This document shows, piece after piece, positions 21,206 through 29,968 of a stretch of DNA of 64,000 nucleotides (the stretch's first letter is position 1; every line of letters begins with the position of its first letter). The stretch lies in contig NZ_BIME01000003.1 of NCBI RefSeq assembly GCF_004000925.1, positions 248,001 through 312,000 of the forward strand, given 5' to 3'. The position numbers and the translations under genes were made by a program. The notes below the pieces were generated by a model that was not told where the DNA came from, did no database searches, and worked only from the letters and a program-made list of their open reading frames with translations. This DNA comes from Paenibacillus illinoisensis NBRC 15959. Its GTDB lineage: Bacteria > Bacillota > Bacilli > Paenibacillales > Paenibacillaceae.

Positions 21206-22759
21206 ATGGCTTCTTCACCCTATATGATCGGCGTAGATATCGGCACCACATCCACCAAGGCCGTATTGTTTGAACAAAACGGCTCCATCGTGGCTCAGGG
21301 TGGTGCCGATTATCCGCTGTATACCCCTACCCCTGCGATTGCAGAGCAGGATGCGGACGATATTTTCCAAGCTGTTGTAGAATCCGTTAAGCAGGCGACA
21401 GCCAAGGCAGGTGTCAAACCGGATGAGATTCTGTTTGTATCATTCAGCTCGGCGATGCACAGCATCCTGCCCGTTGACGAGCACGGCAAACCGCTGATGC
21501 GCGCCATGACGTGGGCAGATAATCGCAGCGCGGAATGGACGGAAGCACTCAAAACCGAAATGAACGGTCACGAAATTTATCTGAGAACAGGAACGCCCAT
21601 TCATCCCATGTCACCACTGACCAAAATCATGTGGCTGACCCGGGAACAGCCAGAACTGTTTAAGCAGACCCATAAATTCATCTCCATGAAGGAGTACGTG
21701 TTCTTCAAGCTATTCCATGAATACGTGATTGACCACTCCATGGCGTCTGCCACCGGAATGATGAATCTGGAGAAGCTGGACTGGGATGAGGAAGCCCTGC
21801 ATGTGGCAGGAATTACACCAGACCATTTATCCCGGCTTGTGCCAACCACTCATGTGCTCAAGCAAGGTCTGAACCCGGAGTATGCCAAGGAAATGGGCAT
21901 TGCAGACACGACGCCATTTGTCATCGGGGCAAGTGACGGTGTGCTCTCCAATCTTGGCGTAAACGCAATTGATCCTGGCGTGGTGGCAGTAACCATCGGC
22001 ACCAGCGGAGCCATTCGTACGGTCGTGGACAAACCGGTTACCGATCCAAAAGGACGTTTCTTCTGTTACGCGCTCACCGAGGATGCGTGGGTGATCGGTG
22101 GGCCCGTGAATAATGGCGGGGTCATTTTCCGCTGGATTCGGGACGAGTTTGCAGCATCTGAGGTAGAAACAGCGAAGCGGCTGGGTATCGATCCTTATGA
22201 GGTGCTCACTCGTGTCGCGGAAAATGTACCGCCAGGGTCGGAAGGTCTGCTCTTCCATCCGTATATGACAGGTGAGCGGGCTCCGCTCTGGAATCCGAAT
22301 GCCCGCGGCTCGTTCTTCGGTCTGACGCTTCATCATAAGAAGGAGCACATGATCCGTGCCGCCCTGGAAGGTGTATTGTTCAATCTGTATACCGTCATGC
22401 TCGCTATTGAAGAGAAGATCGGCCGTCCTACCAAAATCCAGGCAACGGGCGGCTTCGCCCGCTCCGAATTATGGCGGCAGATGATGGCCGATATTTTCGA
22501 CCAGGATGTGATTATTCCCGAAAGCATTGAGAGCTCCTGCCTTGGTGCAGCCGTGCTGGGACTCTATGCGCTTGGCCGAATTGATTCCCTGAGTGCGGTA
22601 TCCGGCATGATTGGATCCACACATCGCCATCAGCCTGACCCGGATCATGTCCGCATCTACCGGGAATTGCTGCCGATCTTCATTCGGATCTCCCGCAAGT
22701 TTGAAGAAGAGTATGCGGATATCGCTGCTTTTCAAAATAAAACGATGCATACGAAGTAG
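21206..22759 (+). CDS. gntK: Gluconate kinase (FGGY type)
   Basis: The 517-residue FGGY kinase begins YMIGVDIGTTSTKAVLFEQNG. ADNRS, GTPIHPMSPLTKIMWL, FISMKEYVFFKLF and TGMMNLEKLDWD match the Bacillus GntK type, and ATGGFARSELWRQMMADIF is the C-terminal ATP-binding block. It would phosphorylate gluconate (or a related acid) to 6-phosphogluconate. The ATG at 21206 follows AGAGGG at 8 bases; the ATG at 21179 has none. It lies 87 bases after the ABC permease and ends at a strong hairpin, so it is likely part of that operon. Confidence 0.9.
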   Translation: MASSPYMIGVDIGTTSTKAVLFEQNGSIVAQGGADYPLYTPTPAIAEQDADDIFQAVVESVKQATAKAGVKPDEILFVSFSSAMHSILPVDEHGKPLMRAMTWADNRSAEWTEALKTEMNGHEIYLRTGTPIHPMSPLTKIMWLTREQPELFKQTHKFISMKEYVFFKLFHEYVIDHSMASATGMMNLEKLDWDEEALHVAGITPDHLSRLVPTTHVLKQGLNPEYAKEMGIADTTPFVIGASDGVLSNLGVNAIDPGVVAVTIGTSGAIRTVVDKPVTDPKGRFFCYALTEDAWVIGGPVNNGGVIFRWIRDEFAASEVETAKRLGIDPYEVLTRVAENVPPGSEGLLFHPYMTGERAPLWNPNARGSFFGLTLHHKKEHMIRAALEGVLFNLYTVMLAIEEKIGRPTKIQATGGFARSELWRQMMADIFDQDVIIPESIESSCLGAAVLGLYALGRIDSLSAVSGMIGSTHRHQPDPDHVRIYRELLPIFIRISRKFEEEYADIAAFQNKTMHTK

Positions 22760-22795
22760 TTGCAGAACATCATCAGCTTAACTCATGTAACGACA

Positions 22796-22827
22796 AGAAG
22801 ACCTACTGACATATCAGTAGGTCTTCT
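22796..22827. terminator. Bidirectional terminator after gntK
   Basis: A perfect 14-base stem (AGAAGACCTACTGA with its complement) and a 4-base loop lie between convergent genes. Confidence 0.85.
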
Positions 22828-22843
22828 ATATTGATGTAAACAT

Positions 22844-23128
22844 CTATTCTCCCGCGCTTTGGGCGCTAAGTACAGTACTTCCTATTGTATTAAGGAGTAT
22901 GGCAGTAATTAAAATTCCAAATACCATAGGTGCATTACCCATCACACCATCCGCAATGGTCACATGATATGCAATGTAGATAACGAAATAACGAAGTAGA
23001 AAGAACCACAAAATAATGTGAATACAACCGAACAAAATTCCTGATATCCAGCGACGATTGTATATAAGCCCTAATCCGGAGAACAGAAATGATAGACAAA
23101 CAGACAGCATTTTTTCCTTTTTCCTCAT
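22844..23128 (-). CDS. Small membrane protein of unknown function
   Basis: The 94-residue protein starts MRKKEKMLSVCLSFLFSGLG and has three hydrophobic segments. The first, FLFSGLGLIYNRRWISGILF, faintly resembles the TM2 domain (hairpin of two spans joined by a short polar turn). The ATG at 23128 follows AGGAGG; a longer frame lacks a site. It stands alone between a terminator and an NTF2-like gene. Function unknown. Confidence 0.65.
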   Translation of the reverse strand: MRKKEKMLSVCLSFLFSGLGLIYNRRWISGILFGCIHIILWFFLLRYFVIYIAYHVTIADGVMGNAPMVFGILITAILLNTIGSTVLSAQSAGE

Positions 23129-23285
23129 CTGAATTACCTCCTTTTGTTCAATCGTTCTATAACCTGTTCCAAACAATTATAGGTAATTTCAAACAAATAT
23201 ATGAAGGGGAGGAATTCGATTAGAAAAAGGGTTCTCCACTGGGAGTACAGACATTACGGGTATACAATCCTATGTGGGAATCTAC

Positions 23286-23657
23286 TCATTTATATTTACT
23301 GAATGCATCCTTGTCGTCCTGCACATTTTCCAGATACACAATCTGTCCCTCATCATTCAGGCGGGCGATATCAATCCCTGTTTTTGCATATACCGTGCCA
23401 TCAGCAGCTTGTCCACACACAGCCCAGTTTGTCTGGTAGCTGCCATCCGGCTGCAGGACCCACCCGTCCCACATATGCTTGATGTCCATGTTGTATTCAT
23501 AAAATGCTTTCATAAAACCTTCAAATCCTCTTCTGCTGGTTCCGTTTAACACAATCTCAGCATCTGGTGTAAACAGGGACAGTAAATCCTCCATCGCACG
23601 TGCATCCGTACGGGAAGCGTCAAATAAACGAAAATAGTTGTTTAACAAGGTAGTCAT
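23286..23657 (-). CDS. NTF2-like / SnoaL-type protein
   Basis: The 123-residue protein has the cone-shaped NTF2-like pattern: FDASRTDARAMEDLLSLFTPDAEIVLNG, RRGFEGFMKAFYEY, then alternating strands ending in GIDIARLNDEGQIVYLENVQDD. Such proteins are small isomerases, dehydratases or ligand carriers; substrate unknown. The ATG at 23657 follows AGGAGGAAC. It is divergent from an ArsR regulator with a palindrome at 23694, only 37 bases before its start, and is probably repressed by it. Confidence 0.82.
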   Translation of the reverse strand: MTTLLNNYFRLFDASRTDARAMEDLLSLFTPDAEIVLNGTSRRGFEGFMKAFYEYNMDIKHMWDGWVLQPDGSYQTNWAVCGQAADGTVYAKTGIDIARLNDEGQIVYLENVQDDKDAFSKYK

Positions 23658-23693
23658 GATGTTCCTCCTGATGGTCATCAATCGATGTGAATT

Positions 23694-23717
23694 ATAGTTC
23701 GAATAATTTCGAACTAT
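23694..23717. promoter_or_regulatory. Perfect palindromic operator between NTF2-like gene and arsR
   Basis: Ten-base arms ATAGTTCGAA and TTCGAACTAT are separated by TAAT. A further half-site AGTTCGAA lies near 23761. Position and symmetry fit autoregulation by the adjacent ArsR protein and repression of the divergent gene. Confidence 0.7.
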
Positions 23718-23726
23718 TGAATAGCA

Positions 23727-24125
23727 ATGTATCACACGATCCAGTCTCCTTACAACCCTCAGTTCGAAAAAAATCAAACATTGAAAGAGACGTTTCAATA
23801 TGCTACCGTCATAGATATGAAAACACCTACGATACCCATGGCTTCGGAAATGGAGTTTACCACGGTCTGCAATGCACTTGGTGATCCGGTGCGCATGAAG
23901 ATTGCTCACTGCCTGGCCAGCTCCGGCGAGAAAAACTGTTCCGCCTTCGAAGTAGACCATATTTCCAAATCAACATTGTCCCATCACATCAAAATCCTTC
24001 GTGAAGCAGGCCTGATCCAGCCACGTATTGAAGGCAAACAGCATTTTTACTCTTTGCGGAAGGATGATCTAAACAGTCGTTTTCCCGGTCTTGTAGAATT
24101 AATATTGAATACGACAGGAGGTTAA
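23727..24125 (+). CDS. ArsR family winged-helix repressor
   Basis: The frame encodes 132 residues. The core FTTVCNALGDPVRMKIAHCLA, then ISKSTLSHHIKILREAGLI and GKQHFYSLR, is ArsR. The metal-box ELCV is absent; CSAFEVDHISKSTLS replaces it, so metal sensing is doubtful. The N-terminal 30 residues from 23727 have no family match, and no good ribosome site is seen. A start at 23817 (MKTPTIPMASEM) would leave the second operator half-site untranslated and is a real alternative. It is followed after 5 bases by an unknown gene, with which it forms an operon. Confidence 0.82.
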   Translation: MYHTIQSPYNPQFEKNQTLKETFQYATVIDMKTPTIPMASEMEFTTVCNALGDPVRMKIAHCLASSGEKNCSAFEVDHISKSTLSHHIKILREAGLIQPRIEGKQHFYSLRKDDLNSRFPGLVELILNTTGG

Positions 24126-24130
24126 TTGCA

Positions 24131-24940
24131 TTGTTGGATAAAAAAGCGGCAAAAATACTGCTGAGCACATTCTGGGGAGGTGGCGGCTGGAAGACAGAAC
24201 GTGCACCGTTCTCCGGAGATGATTTTGAATATGCCAAGAGCAAGCATGTGATGTTCGATCCGCAGACCACCACCCACGACGAGATTGTTCGGCGTCTGCA
24301 TGAAATGCATCAGGACATCAGCTTGAAGGATAGAGTCGTGTCGGCTTTTCTGCATAGCCTGTCCACCAAAAAAGTATATTTGCGCAGTGCGCTCTCAAGC
24401 TGGGCACTCACCTCACGTTTACCTCTGCATACCTATGCGGAACGGCCTGCGCTTCGTGCCAACACCAGTGCATGCGGGGATTGCAATTACCTGCGGATAC
24501 AGTCGGACAAGCAGTATGTGAACGTCGATCTGAACGTCCTGAATTTTGAGCGGATCAAATGGGGCGGGGTCCGTCATGGATGGCTGCTCTACTGTCTGAT
24601 GGATCTGGAACTGCTGCTTCTTGATAACGATTCAAACTACGAGGTAACCCCGGAAGACAAGGCCATCCTTGAACAGCTTCTCGCAGTCTGCCAGACTGGT
24701 GATCCCAAGGGTAGTGCCCGCTCGCTTGAAAAGCTGTGGAAAGGTCTGCTCCCTTCGAGCAAACAGGAACGGGATGCCCTGATTGAGATTTGGGCTGCTG
24801 CTGGACTGCTGGTTCCTGGCGATACGCCGAGAAGAGGCAAGGGTGGTTCCGGCGACTTTGTCTTTGCAGCTACCTGGCAAGGAGATGACGGCTATAACGC
24901 AGAAACAGCAAACCACTTCTTTGGATCTTATTTGCGTTAA
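24131..24940 (+). CDS. Unrecognised protein in the arsR operon
   Basis: The 269-residue protein was not recognised. It begins MLDKKAAKILLSTFWGGGGW, has a CGDC pair at about residue 115, several Trp residues, and a C-terminal GKGGSGDFVFAATWQG segment. No signal peptide or membrane span is visible. TTG at 24131 (or 24134) follows AGGAGG at 9 bases. Being 5 bases after arsR, it is co-regulated with it and is probably the functional partner of that regulon. Confidence 0.75.
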   Translation: MLDKKAAKILLSTFWGGGGWKTERAPFSGDDFEYAKSKHVMFDPQTTTHDEIVRRLHEMHQDISLKDRVVSAFLHSLSTKKVYLRSALSSWALTSRLPLHTYAERPALRANTSACGDCNYLRIQSDKQYVNVDLNVLNFERIKWGGVRHGWLLYCLMDLELLLLDNDSNYEVTPEDKAILEQLLAVCQTGDPKGSARSLEKLWKGLLPSSKQERDALIEIWAAAGLLVPGDTPRRGKGGSGDFVFAATWQGDDGYNAETANHFFGSYLR

Positions 24941-25038
24941 ATGTTCTGAACTTTGGCTTTCTGCCAACATGTGCGATCATGCAGGTTACAATAATGACAT
25001 CGACAGATTTCCGCTCTAGCTCGTATAATAGGGGAAAA

Positions 25039-26028
25039 ATGGTAGATGGGAGTGAATCAAGCAATTTTATGGTATACATAATGGCCTTTTTGCTGTCTTT
25101 TGTTGTCGTGCTTCTGCTCATTCCTCCGCTTAGCCGACTGGCCCACCGCCTTGATTTTGTGGACAAGCCACGGGAGGACGTAGAACGCAAGCTGCACAGG
25201 CAGCCCATTCCACTGACGGCGAGTTACGCGATATTCACCGGATTCTTCCTGACATACATTGCTTTTACGAAGCAGTTGTCCATGGAGACAGCCGCACTGG
25301 TTGCAGGCGGTATGCTTCTATTAACGATCGGCACCATTGATGACTGGTACAAAACAAAAGGCAAAGACTTTCCCGCCCTGCCCAAAATGATCATTCAGAT
25401 CTCCGCAGCCGTGCTCGTATTTGCATCAGGTATTGCATTCACCGGGTTTGTGAACCCGCTGACCTCGGAATACGTCATGCTTCCGTTCTGGCTGCAGTTC
25501 ATTCTGACGATCCTGTGGATCTTCGGCGTAACCACCGTCATTAACTTCTCGGATGGCATGGACGGGCTTGCTGGCGGATTGTCAGCGATCTCGGCAGTCA
25601 CGCTGTTTGTCGTTGCCCTGGCCAAAGGCCAGAGCGATTCGGCACTCATGTCCATCGTGCTTGTCGGTGTAACGCTTGGGTATCTGAAATACAACAAACC
25701 TCCGGCCAAGGTATTTATGGGTGATGCCGGAGCGACATTTCTCGGTTTCATTCTGGCCGTCATTGCCCTTGACGGGGCATTCAAGCAAGCGACCATGCTG
25801 TCCCTATTCATCCCTATTCTGGCCCTTGGTGTACCGATTTTCGACAATATCTTTGTCGTTATCAAACGTTTCATTCAAGGCAAAGCCATCTATCAGGCCG
25901 ATGCAAGCCAGGCTCACTACCGCCTCCTGCGTGCGGGACTGAACCATAAGCAGGTGGTTGGCGTCTTGTATCTCATCAGTACCTGCCTCTGCCTCTCTTC
26001 CATCATTCTCATGTTGGTCGAAATGTAG
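25039..26028 (+). CDS. Undecaprenyl-phosphate sugar-1-phosphate transferase (TagO/WecA/MraY family)
   Basis: The 329-residue protein has about ten membrane spans. The family residues are present: GTIDDWYKTKGKDFPALPK (the DD pair), VINFSDGMDGLAGG, FMGDAGATFLGF and the cytoplasmic ASQAHYRLLRAGL histidine block. It would attach GlcNAc-1-P (or similar) to undecaprenyl phosphate, starting wall teichoic acid or another glycan. The early VDKP-RK-H-PIP block lacks the usual GG that follows. Start at 25039 has AGGGG only 4 bases away and TATAAT at 25024, so the ATG at 25069 is possible. It ends at a strong terminator. Confidence 0.9.
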   Translation: MVDGSESSNFMVYIMAFLLSFVVVLLLIPPLSRLAHRLDFVDKPREDVERKLHRQPIPLTASYAIFTGFFLTYIAFTKQLSMETAALVAGGMLLLTIGTIDDWYKTKGKDFPALPKMIIQISAAVLVFASGIAFTGFVNPLTSEYVMLPFWLQFILTILWIFGVTTVINFSDGMDGLAGGLSAISAVTLFVVALAKGQSDSALMSIVLVGVTLGYLKYNKPPAKVFMGDAGATFLGFILAVIALDGAFKQATMLSLFIPILALGVPIFDNIFVVIKRFIQGKAIYQADASQAHYRLLRAGLNHKQVVGVLYLISTCLCLSSIILMLVEM

Positions 26029-26057
26029 GGACGGACAATCTTGCTCCATAGAGGTAA

Positions 26058-26093
26058 AAAAGACGAGCCCGTGTATACACGGGCTCGTCTTTT
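26058..26093. terminator. Bidirectional terminator between tagO-like gene and cydC
   Basis: A perfect 18-base self-complementary hairpin (AAAAGACGAGCCCGTGTA and its complement) lies between the convergent genes. Confidence 0.9.
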
Positions 26094-26195
26094 GGCTGAT
26101 ATGACCCTTCCATCAGCTTTATAACTTGGAGTAAGTCTTCTCTTTTTTTTCCGGTCAACGTGATCTCAGCCCTCAATCCTTGAAACCAATCACAC

Positions 26196-28097
26196 TTACC
26201 TAGAAGCTGCCGGCGGCAAGGGAACCCCCGGCTTCTGCCAGTCTGCCCATCCTGGTCGGTCGAGCTCGACGAGACGACGATAACGCTCTTCCCGAGCCAG
26301 CAGCTGTTCGTGAGAACCCTGCATGGCAATCTGTCCATTTTCCATAAAAATGACCTCATCCATCTGTTCAGCACCAATGAGATGATGGGTCACCCAGATC
26401 ATCGTTTTACCCTGCATGCTGTCCAGAATGGTGCGCATCAGTGCGCGTTCCGTCACAGGATCAAGTCCCACTGTAGGTTCATCGAAGATGACGACTGGTG
26501 TCTCCTGCAGCAGCACCCGGGCCAGAGCAATCCGCTGCCGTTCGCCGCCCGAAAAGCGCATGCCCGTCTCCAGCATCGGGGTATTGTACCCCTGCGGCAG
26601 AGATTCGATAAGGCCGGACAAACCGACTTGGCTGGCCACGCGTCTGATCTCCTCATCCGTTGCATGTGGACGGCCAATTCTCAGATTGTTCGCGACCGTT
26701 GTATCGAATAGATGTGGATTCTGATTTAGCACTGCAATGACATCAGATACATTCTCTCCCAGCGTCTGCACAGGCTGATCGTTGATCAGAACTTCCCCGG
26801 CTGAAGGGAGCAGAGCACCCTGAATCAGTTTGAGCAGTGTGGATTTGCCTCCGCCACTGCGCCCGAGAATTGCTAGCCGTTTGCCCTGGGGCAGATGAAG
26901 AGAAACACCCTGTACCGCAGGGGAATCTTCCGAAGCATAGCGGTAACTTACATGATCCATTCGAATATCCGCTCTCAGCTTCGGAGGGATACGCAGACGT
27001 ATGCGTTGATCCCGTGAACGATTCGTCATCTCCGCTGATTCAGAAGGGGCTTCAGCCGCCTGCACCGTTTCATCTCTGCCTGACGTGGCACCTGGAGCAT
27101 GTCCCTTACCCTCCAGATGCTGCAATCGATCCAGCGATTCGCGGTACTCGGGGATACGCTCCACCGCATCGGACACAGGCAGTAAGGCTTCCGTAAGTGG
27201 AAACAGCACCAATACAAATGCCCCGATCATAACGGCTGGCAGCTGTCCTGCTGCTACCTCGCTTCCTGCCCACAATGTCGCGGACACCACCATCAGTCCA
27301 ATGACACATTGTGCAATCAGATCACGCCAGCGCGCCCATCTTCGCAGGCTGCGCCGAACGGAATCTGCCCGTTCCTCCCCCTCCTCCTGAAGACGAACGA
27401 ACTCCGCCGCCCGTCCACTGGCCAGCCAGTCTCCTAGGCCAAGTACACCGTCGGTAAGCCGCGTATATAAGTGGCTGTTCTCCTTTTTCAACCGTACTTT
27501 CTGTTTCCATGTAATCTTTAGCGTGATGACTGGCAGCAACCCAATAAGGAATAACAAGTAAAGACCCATCCACAATGCAAAACCCAGATCCACGGTTCCA
27601 AAAGAGATAACTGCTGCACCGTACAGGATCAGTGCCGTGATGGCCGGGAAAACCGTACGCAGATAAATATCCTGCAGCCGCTCCACATCCTCGGCAAGTG
27701 CACCAAGCACATCCCCCGTTTGCATCCGTGAACGCAGGAACAGGGCTTGGGGCTCCAATATTCGATACAGCTTCACCCGTTGATCAGCAAGCACACGCAG
27801 TACGGCATCATGACCGGCCAGACGCTCGGCATATCGAAACACCGCACGGAAAATCCCGAATGCACGAACACCCACAATCGGTACATATACCATCAGAATG
27901 TTTTCAGGGCGGAGCGCAGACTTGGAGATCAGGAACCCTGAGGTAAAGAGCAGCAGCACGGCACAACATGCAGCACATGTCCCCAGTGCAATAACTCCGG
28001 CAAATCTCCAGCGGTACTGTACCACGTAAGGAGAAATCCAGCTGCTTTTCACACTCCCGTTTCGGACCGTTTCTACCTGCTCATGTTCAGCTTCCAT
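26196..28097 (-). CDS. cydC: ABC exporter subunit CydC (heterodimeric thiol/heme-linked)
   Basis: The 633-residue protein has six N-terminal spans and a C-terminal ATPase: Walker A GRSGGGKSTLLK, signature FSGGERQRIALARVLL, Walker B VVIFDEPTVGLD and HHL switch His. With CydD it forms the inner-membrane exporter needed to assemble cytochrome bd, exporting thiols and linked to heme. LFTSGFLISKSALRPENILMVYVPIVGVRAFGI is typical of CydC. An unusual Ala/Glu/Arg-rich insertion (about 345-375) links the two domains. It is the last gene of cydABCD and abuts cydD. Confidence 0.95.
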   Translation of the reverse strand: MEAEHEQVETVRNGSVKSSWISPYVVQYRWRFAGVIALGTCAACCAVLLLFTSGFLISKSALRPENILMVYVPIVGVRAFGIFRAVFRYAERLAGHDAVLRVLADQRVKLYRILEPQALFLRSRMQTGDVLGALAEDVERLQDIYLRTVFPAITALILYGAAVISFGTVDLGFALWMGLYLLFLIGLLPVITLKITWKQKVRLKKENSHLYTRLTDGVLGLGDWLASGRAAEFVRLQEEGEERADSVRRSLRRWARWRDLIAQCVIGLMVVSATLWAGSEVAAGQLPAVMIGAFVLVLFPLTEALLPVSDAVERIPEYRESLDRLQHLEGKGHAPGATSGRDETVQAAEAPSESAEMTNRSRDQRIRLRIPPKLRADIRMDHVSYRYASEDSPAVQGVSLHLPQGKRLAILGRSGGGKSTLLKLIQGALLPSAGEVLINDQPVQTLGENVSDVIAVLNQNPHLFDTTVANNLRIGRPHATDEEIRRVASQVGLSGLIESLPQGYNTPMLETGMRFSGGERQRIALARVLLQETPVVIFDEPTVGLDPVTERALMRTILDSMQGKTMIWVTHHLIGAEQMDEVIFMENGQIAMQGSHEQLLAREERYRRLVELDRPGWADWQKPGVPLPPAASR

Positions 28098-28098
28098 G

Positions 28099-29967
28099 TT
28101 ATACCGCCTCCATCTGGGCCCGAATCATCTGGTAATAGACGCCCTGTCTTGCAAGCAACTCTTCATGTGTTCCTGTCTCTGCAACCGTCCCGCTGTCCAT
28201 CACGATGATGCGATCCATATGCGGCATCCAGTGCAGGCGATGCGTAGCCAAAAATACGAGTTTGTCTTCAAAACACGGCAGCATCGTCTGTTTCAGCTCA
28301 TACTCGGTCTCTACATCCAGATGTGCGGTTGGCTCGTCCAGCAGCAGTACCGGCCGTGCACTTAGCAAGGCTCTGGCCAAGGCTACCCGCTGCTCCTGCC
28401 CACCGCTGAGCTGTCTACCCCCGGCTCCAATTCGCTCATACAGTCCGTTTGGCAAGGAAGAGACCAGCTGGTTCAAGCCTGCTGCATTAGCAGCCTCTGC
28501 AACCTCCGCATCCGATGCTTCCGGCATATAAAAGCGGACGTTATCAGCAAGGGTCCCACTGAATATATAGGGATGCTGCGGAATGGCAGCCGTTTGTTTT
28601 CTCCAGGATTCCATCATCTCCGGGGACACGGGCTGACCGTTCACCAACACTCTTCCTGATGTGGGCAGTTGAAAACCAGCCAGCACGTCAATCAATGTTG
28701 ATTTCCCTGCACCGCTTGCACCGATGATGCCAACCTTGATCATACCGGAAATCTGAAAGGTGACATCCTCCAGCGAGTAGGCTCCGTCCTCTTCATGACG
28801 TACTTGGATATCGGTAAGCGCCAGTCGGCTGCCCTTGTTCCAGAGCACCTTCGATGCAGCTGAAGACACTTGTCCGGCAGTGCGATCATCATCCAACACA
28901 ACACGTATGGTCGAGGCATGTTTACGTTCTGAAGAAGACTGCTGTACGGGTCTCACTCCGTCCGTCCCTGCCTGTGTCTGAAGAACAGTAGTGGCATACG
29001 CTTCCCGCTGTCTCTGCTCGGCTGCCTTCCCCCGCTCAATCATCTGCACAATTGCTTCTCCAGCTTCCTTGCCGTCCAATGTGGCATGATAATCTGCACC
29101 CACCATACGCACAGGCAGGAAATACTCCGGTGCCAGAATAAGTACCGTCAGTGCCGGTCCGAGCAGCATTTGTCCTTCCGTTAGCCGCAAGCCAAGGCCA
29201 ACCGCGACCGAGGCAACCGAGAGCATAGTGAAGAAGTCCAGCGCGAAGGAAGACAAAAAGGCCATGCGCAGTGTAGACATCGTTGCTTTTCGGTAGCGCT
29301 GGCTGACTCGAATAATCGTGTCTGTATGCTTGCCGCTCTGGCCCAGCGTTTTCAGCGTTTCGAGTCCGCGAAGCGTATCCACAAAGTGATTGGCCAGTGC
29401 CTTGTATGACTTGAATTGCCCATCAATCTTACGCTGTGCAGCCAGACCGACCAGAATCATAAACACAATTAGTATGGGAAGGGTCACCGTCAAAATAACA
29501 CCGGACATGATATCCAGCTTGAGCACATACAAGAGAATAATGATTGGGGTAAATCCCATGCCCAGCATGCGGGGGATAAATAGCTCCAGATACGTCTTGT
29601 ACTGGGCTGTTCCTTCGCGTGCCAACGTGACCAGATGCCCTGTTCCTTCTGTTTTGGCAAAACGCGGGCCAAGCCTGAACCACTGCTCTACCATTTGCCT
29701 GCGCAGGTCTGTTCCCGTTTTCTCTGCATATCGCATCGCCACCAGCTGCAGCCAGAAGGAAATGGCATACCGGGCAGCAAATGCAGCCAGGAACAGCAGC
29801 AGCACAGGGTACTGCTCTGCGATGGATGACCCTTCGAACAGTGCCGTTATGGCTTCGGCAAGCCATTTGGCCTGCATAATGATCGTTATCGCCTGCAGCA
29901 ATACCAGCGCTGAAGCCAGCGCCAGTACAGGCCGGATCCCCGGCAGCTTCAGCAGTCCCCGTCCCAT
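28099..29967 (-). CDS. cydD: ABC exporter subunit CydD
   Basis: The 622-residue partner of CydC has six spans, Walker A GASGAGKSTLIDVLAG, signature LSGGQEQRVALARALL and Walker B LLLDEPTAHLD. The linker before the ATPase (about 330-385) is hydrophilic and rich in Gln/Ser. LILAPEYFLPVRMVGADYHATLDGKEA is characteristic of CydD. It lies one base after cydB and one before cydC, so the four genes are a single operon. Confidence 0.95.
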   Translation of the reverse strand: MGRGLLKLPGIRPVLALASALVLLQAITIIMQAKWLAEAITALFEGSSIAEQYPVLLLFLAAFAARYAISFWLQLVAMRYAEKTGTDLRRQMVEQWFRLGPRFAKTEGTGHLVTLAREGTAQYKTYLELFIPRMLGMGFTPIIILLYVLKLDIMSGVILTVTLPILIVFMILVGLAAQRKIDGQFKSYKALANHFVDTLRGLETLKTLGQSGKHTDTIIRVSQRYRKATMSTLRMAFLSSFALDFFTMLSVASVAVGLGLRLTEGQMLLGPALTVLILAPEYFLPVRMVGADYHATLDGKEAGEAIVQMIERGKAAEQRQREAYATTVLQTQAGTDGVRPVQQSSSERKHASTIRVVLDDDRTAGQVSSAASKVLWNKGSRLALTDIQVRHEEDGAYSLEDVTFQISGMIKVGIIGASGAGKSTLIDVLAGFQLPTSGRVLVNGQPVSPEMMESWRKQTAAIPQHPYIFSGTLADNVRFYMPEASDAEVAEAANAAGLNQLVSSLPNGLYERIGAGGRQLSGGQEQRVALARALLSARPVLLLDEPTAHLDVETEYELKQTMLPCFEDKLVFLATHRLHWMPHMDRIIVMDSGTVAETGTHEELLARQGVYYQMIRAQMEAV

Positions 29968-29968
29968 A

